DNA of 64,000 nucleotides from Enoplolaimus lenunculus (Eukaryota; Nematoda; Enoplea; Enoplida; Thoracostomopsidae), in assembly GCA_030248215.1 (NCBI GenBank), contig JASANG010002396.1, forward strand, positions 1-64,000. The letters run 5' to 3'. The first letter of the stretch is position 1. Each line of letters opens with the position of its first letter. Made by a program: the position numbers and the translations under genes. Below, piece after piece: positions 59,210-64,000 of the stretch. Under the pieces are notes generated by a model. It ran no database searches. It had not been told where the DNA came from and worked only from the letters and a program-made list of their open reading frames with translations.

Positions 59210-62200
59210 ATGGATGGGTTTGAATTCGAATTGCAAGCAACATGCAGCGCGCTTGGCTGTCTAGACGGATTAGTATATGTCAAAGAACCAGATTGCTTAG
59301 GTATATAGGTATTGTTTAGGTTATATACGTACTTAAAGCATGGGCTTACTTCGTTTATTGATTGCTTCCCCTTTTTCCCTGAAATACTGCGAACATACCT
59401 CATTTTTTTCCAGACAAATTTTCTCGGAAAAATATGAGCACGCCAAGCATCTATATAACCTCGAAACTCTCACTCGAAAGTCAAGCGTGCTATTCATTAC
59501 TCCACGCTGCCGATATATTTTCTCTAGTGCCATGCTCCCATCTTCATGCTAGGTACCTTTGGCTCTGCATTCCTACAGATCCCTAACACCATCAAAAGTG
59601 GGACAGGATATTAATGTACGGAAAGCGTAGCCGGAGACTTATTTTTTTACCGGAACCGGATATCAATCGGATATAGCTTGTAAATGTGAGCACTGTTGAT
59701 TGTAATTGAGTAGCGCAAACGTATTTGTTTCATGAATTATATATAATTATTGTTAGCTTGGATTTTTCGTTTTATTAGGTGGCTGAACAAATTAACAGCT
59801 TCACTTGCCCAGAAACGTAATCGCAGCAAGATACGTATTAAATATATGTCCCATTATTTATAAATGTTGCAACTGTATATAATCGAATAATAATTGCATA
59901 GCCCGGTCTTAAAGCTATTTGTGAAAACTAAACTAATGGCTTTTGCAGGTGAAGCATTCTATATGTTGATAACACGAAAACAAAAAGATTATCTAATATT
60001 AAGCATACATCGTTTTGCTGTGATCACTTGGGCTCGTATTTATTACATACGCGCGTACTGCGTACTCTATCATGTAGTTAAATTGAAACGTTTTGAAAAT
60101 ATATTTTCATTGTATTACGTATTCTACTGGAAAGCAAAACGATCCAGTGTGGTTCCTGAGTCTCTGTAGAGATTAACTGGATTTCGAATTTTGTGTTTGG
60201 TGCCTTCAGATATATATCGTTAGGAAGAAGTTATGGAACGCTAGTAACCTTCATGCATTTTATGCGCTGGCAAAAGAGGATATTCCGCATCCACAGCAAA
60301 GTTTCCGTGAAGGGCTCTATATGGGACTGCTTACTTTAGAATTACTCTGTTTGCACATAGTGAGTGTAGACTTTCGATAGGGCCGTCGTAAAACAATATT
60401 TTACGCAACTTACTTTCTGTTTTAGAGTCTCTCAAAGATATTATACGGTTTCTACGCCGGGATGATAAACATACGTGTGCTATTAGACGTTATCTTGGAG
60501 AATGTAACATTTTGTGCTCTGATTTGTTGCCAATTTTTGTGCAACACGCGTCTGATGACGATGCAGCTGATCTTTTCGATGTGACATTGCGGTAAGAAGG
60601 AGCTTAATTAGTTTATTTCAAAAATGGAGAGCTTTTTGATATGCAAATGTTCGCTAAGCTTTGGAAGTTGACTGTCAACACTTGTTTTGCTTTCAATATT
60701 TCAGGTTGTTAGTCAATCTTACTCAGCCTGTGACACAATGTTTCAACCCAACGACGCTGAGCCGATCTGACGTACACTTTGTTTTTGACATTGCTGAACA
60801 TTTACGACGATATAAACAGGTGATGCGCGTAGTTATTGTTTGCACAACTTTCACTAATATAGGTTTATGTTCAAGGTTCTAAAGTTAAATCAAAATTGAT
60901 TCGAAAATTTTGCTAATTGAATGTTCGGGAAATGTATTGTTGATTGCCATTGTTTCCTTGCTTCATTCATACTTTTGTTGTTACGATTTTAGGACTTATT
61001 TTATCTTGCATTGTATTTTATAACAAACAACATATGTATTGTTTTGCAAGATTTGCGACAGTATTAGACAGCATTAGAGATGTCTCGGGGCAAGAGGGTG
61101 CCGGGGGCCGGGCCTTACGGTATCATGGACGGTACCAGAAAAACAATGCCCCGTTGCACAATTTAGCTAGAATCCGAACACAGCACAGTATGTTTAGTAC
61201 ATTACCATAGGCAAAATGTCGCGTGACGCGATATGGCAAATAACAAATGTATTAATAACACTAATTTCGCGACATGGGAGTATCAAAATTGTCGTGTGAC
61301 GCGGTATGATAAATTCAAATGTTACCGTACTCCCAGGTACATGCTTACGCAAAAGGTACATAAAATTTGAAGTTTAGTGAATTTTGCTGGCCACGGCCCC
61401 GTGACATCTCTCAGCAGTATATCAGTGCATACTTATTTGGTTTTAGGGGTTTACTGACTATTCGGATGATATCTTCAACTTGCTCGGGCGAAAGTTAAAA
61501 CATTATTTTGAAAAGGTGAAGTTTTGATATCAGTGTCTATAAGTTTCTTACATAAGCTGAATTAGTTTCAGTGCAAGCAGTTTAATAGTGGAAGTCCAGA
61601 GAGTAAACAGAATGTTTTTTACATAATTTTACTATGCTGGTAGTGTTTTTCTATGTGGTCACCCTAAACCCACAACATTTGCCCAGTTGTTATGAACAAT
61701 TGAATCAACACTAGGGATGTGCCGATTTATCGGCATCGGTAATAATCGGCATTTTCGTGAGTATTGGCACCGGCATCGGCACTGCAAAAAAATTGCCTAT
61801 TCTTTTTGCACAGAACAATCAGTTGGAATGCTATCAATTTCATTTCTGGGCGCATATCAGTTTAATGTAGTATCCTATCTGTTTGTTAAGCATGGTGTAC
61901 TAAAGTTGTAATCGGCATCGGCGCATCCCTAATCAACATACCTTGCGTTTAGCGTATAGGTTTATTAGAGCTGTCCCGCAGGGATGGGCGGCCTCGGCAA
62001 GTCTCGGGATTTGGCTGGTCTAGGTCTCACTTTTTTCAATCTCGGTGGTTTGCAAACTAAGACCAAAAAGGTGAAAAAGCGATAAGCAATAAAAAATTTC
62101 GTTAAGTCGCAACATTGGGACGGAAATACTTGCGCATTTCGCCTACCAACAAAGACAGCGAACGATTGTTGAGCACCGCTACCTGGTTATACAGCGATTT

Positions 62201-63668
62201 GAGAAAGAATTACGGCTACGGTTACCCAAAATTATATTTTTGAAAGGAAACCCAAAACACTTTGATTTTATTGTGACAAAGCACAAATCGTTGCATTTTC
62301 GCGTTTAAAACATTTAAGGCGTCGTTTAAAAATTATGTGTCATCATCATTTATAACGTCACGCTATATTAAAATATTTTCCAGTCCATTTGGTGTGCCCG
62401 GGATCGAAAACAATAGTATAGCGCTGAATTAGGGATTGCACCGAGGGTGTTTGAGACAGCGTGATTTGTCACGCGCCTGTTCGAAGGGTATGGCGACGGT
62501 TGCCATGTGAAAAACAGGTAAAAAATAAATTTTGGCGGCGAGTTATCAGATATGAAGCGGCAATTCAAAGCAGATAAAATTATTCAAAAGTTTTGTGGAA
62601 AAATCTTGTTTTTGTTTTCGGTAACGGTTAACAATTGACCGAGACCGAGACCAAAAGTCTCTGTCTCCGTAGGTTGGGTCTCGGTAGCGGTCTCGCTTTT
62701 TGACCGCTTATCCCTTCTGTCCCGGGCGAGCCATTATTTTTATAGGGGTCGGGGCAGGGATTCATATTAATTCACAGCTGTGGATGGAGTCTCGATCTTG
62801 GCAAGTCTCGGTATTTGGTAGGTTCGGTTTTCGGCTGAGTCTTGATTTTTTGAGCCTCGGTGATTTGGAACCGACACCAGAAGTCCAGGATTCAGCAAAT
62901 ATATCGCTGTATTGTTGAAGCTAGTGATGCCTGACAAATAAAATTTCGCTGTGAATTTATGAATTTTCAGTTACGCAATAATTATGCGATGATGTTCTGA
63001 AAAACAAACAACTATGAAAAACACAAAAAAACTACGAGAAACCCGTTAGAAATAGTTTATTGTGCAAATTTTAATTTTTTCAGTGATGAATGACAGAAAA
63101 TTGACCGAGACGATACTTTTCGTGGTCGGTCTCGGTAGTCATGTTTCGGTCTCATCCTTCGTCTCAGTTTTTAACCGAGACCGGCCATCGCTGTGTGGCA
63201 CCATTGTGGTTTTATATTTAACGTTATATGTATGGTCGATAAATAGGTCCATGTCAAGAATAGGGGCCTGCCCATAAGGAGACAGCAGAATTGGTTTACT
63301 TAGAGATTGGCAAGATTAGGCTTACGATTATTCAGCGATTACGCTTGTAGGAGTGGCAATTGCGTCAAGAAGAAGACAGAATGGCAGCGGAACGCATTGT
63401 AATGCTTGCTCGAAACATTTTAGAATTGCCGGCAACAGAAGAAGATAAATTAGTGAGCTTTTTGAAATTATATTTTATTACTGTGTTAATTAGAGTTGCA
63501 ATAAAACAAAATGCAAACCTGGATGCGGAATTTTCTGTAATCATAACCGGCAGTACGCCCTCCCAGTAGTGAACCTCAGTATATTACGTAGGTCATTCCG
63601 GCTTGATCAAACTGTTCGCTACGTACACACCAGTTGGAAGAAACCTCGCGAGCGGCAACCAACGACAG
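59210..63668 (+). CDS. TIMELESS: Timeless (replication fork protection), N-terminal exons
   Basis: Timeless and Tipin protect replication forks and relay checkpoint signals in the nucleus. Exons: 59210-59300, 60426-60591, 60705-60819, 61447-61515, 63351-63452, then probably 63580-63668. The start MDGFEFELQATCSALG with VKEPDCL joins in phase to ESLKDIIRFLRRDD and CNILCSDLLPIFVQH, as in human timeless (CELLATCSALG...KEPDCLESVKDLIRYL...ILQSDLLPILTQH). Exon 3 has LLVNLTQPVTQCF. Exon 5 has ERIVMLARNILELP (human ERILLLVRNILHVP). The last piece reads GHSGLIKLFATYTP, but its phase does not match exon 5, so a small intervening exon or other boundary is missing. The rest of the gene lies beyond 64000. 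Intron 4 holds three to four hAT-like elements. It resembles the Timeless/Tim1 replication type rather than insect circadian Timeless. Confidence 0.94.
59440..59530 (-). repeat. tRNA-derived SINE-like repeat, copy 3, decayed
   Basis: On the minus strand GGCAGCGTGGAGTAATG and TTGACTTTCGAGTGAGAG match the heads at 7035-7192 and 7380-7553, but the B box is lost. Timeless intron 1. Confidence 0.5.
61077..61411. mobile_element. hAT-type miniature element, GAGATGTC family
   Basis: The ends GAGATGTCTCGGGGC and GGCCCCGTGACATCTCT are inverted. The flanks CAGCATTA (61069-61076) and CAGCAGTA (61412-61419) match at 7 of 8. Inside, a segment with TCGYGTGACGCG is repeated with about 72 bp spacing. Timeless intron 3. 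Confidence 0.75.
61712..61931. mobile_element. hAT-type miniature element, TAGGGATGTGC family, best copy
   Basis: 220 bp with ends TAGGGATGTGCCGAT and ATCGGCGCATCCCTA. The flanks ATCAACAC (61704-61711) and ATCAACAT (61932-61939) match at 7 of 8. This copy defines the family also seen at 5446, 5783-5980 and 10266-10602. Timeless intron 4. Confidence 0.88.
61979..62716. mobile_element. hAT-type non-autonomous element, CAGGGATGG/GGTCTCGG family
   Basis: 738 bp with ends CAGGGATGGGCGG and CCGCTTATCCCTT. The duplication is perfect: CTGTCCCG at 61971-61978 and 62717-62724. GGTCTCGG-type subterminal repeats are inverted at both ends. No transposase frame is visible. Timeless intron 4. Confidence 0.88.
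62778..63193. mobile_element. hAT-like miniature element, CAGGGATGG/GGTCTCGG family
   Basis: Homologous along its length to 10788-11118 (CCAGAAGTCCAGGATTCAGC, AATTTCGCTGTGAATTTATG, AAAATTGACCGAGAC). The ends CTGTGGATGGAGTCTCG and GAGACCGGCCATCGCTG are inverted; no clear duplication. Timeless intron 4. Confidence 0.7.
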
Positions 63669-64000
63669 GTCTGCATTTATTCCAATACAAATCTACATAA
63701 CATTTGAAATAGGTCATTAGCCGAAGCCTGATCCGGAATTTTTTGTCGTCGAACATCGGATCAGGACTCAGAATTTGTCCGAGTCAAATCCCGTACCTGA
63801 AATTTTTATGTAAAATAAACGGAATGCAGTAAACCTTGAATCGTAGCGAATTGAAAAAGTAACACTGTATGACTAAACGATTTGAGCGATTCATAGGTCG
63901 GGTTTTGACGAACTACTGTTATATGTTGATTCTTCAAATGAACTTTATTTTCATATGTACACATTTGAAATTGTATGTTACAAACAACACTAGTGCAGTA
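63669..64000. other. Presumed timeless intron, no exon seen
   Basis: Sequence after the last proposed donor (CAG|GTCTGC). GCCTGATCCGGAATTTTT near 63725 is probably repeat-derived. No further timeless exon is recognised before the window ends. Confidence 0.5.

Noticed and set aside
60210-60357. Exon-like frame with good acceptor and GTGAGT donor (KKLWNASNLHAFY)
   Set aside because: It was considered as timeless exon 1 or 2, but exon 59210-59300 joins in phase directly to 60426-60591 and matches the family without it.
1-64000. CRISPR array, phage, operon or other prokaryotic system
   Set aside because: The repeats are transposon- or minisatellite-type, and the genes are spliced animal genes; nothing prokaryotic is present.

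Overview
The window is animal nuclear DNA: AT-rich, with many short coding exons bounded by GT...AG introns, and dense dispersed repeats. The species cannot be fixed from the sequence. The proteins are general to animals, but several small mobile elements carry degenerate TTAGGC tracts, the nematode-type telomere unit, so an invertebrate, possibly a nematode with long introns, is my best guess.

Genes left to right: (1) an unrecognised plus-strand gene (1056-2492) with one in-frame TAG; (2) the N-terminal part of a UBR1/UBR2-type N-recognin E3 ligase on the minus strand (6207 down to 2996, continuing beyond position 1), with a complete UBR box split over three exons; (3) a complete SRP68 gene on the plus strand, six exons, 8861-19519, 756 residues; (4) a complete or nearly complete peroxidasin gene on the plus strand, 24 proposed exons, 24359-46422, about 1463 residues, with LRRs, four Ig domains, a haem peroxidase domain with all haem-contacting residues, and a convertase-type site; (5) one unassigned minus-strand terminal exon (47644-47928); (6) a LAPTM4-like lysosomal membrane protein on the minus strand (53159 down to 49538) with two PY motifs; (7) the 5' part of timeless on the plus strand (59210 to beyond the right edge). 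These genes do not form a pathway; they are ordinary housekeeping and matrix genes lying side by side. UBR and SRP68 are head to head.

Introns and spacers are filled with mobile DNA. An antisense LINE with PHD finger, endonuclease and RT regions and a 2A-like motif lies in SRP68 intron 4. A second, more decayed LINE lies at 54480-56010 and is interrupted by a 9-bp minisatellite. At least four hAT-type miniature families can be defined by terminal inverted repeats, several with 7/8 or 8/8 target duplications. There is also a Harbinger-like miniature element with TAA duplications, two copies of a repeat with 155-195 bp internal units and an ACGG microsatellite, tRNA-derived SINE-like repeats, palindromic ATCCGG repeats and a TG...CA-bounded 1.6 kb repeat. 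No CRISPR array, operon or bacterial feature is present.

All exon models were built by eye from reading frame, splice phase and remembered family sequences. Exon phases agree across every junction I give for SRP68, peroxidasin and UBR, and for the first five timeless exons.
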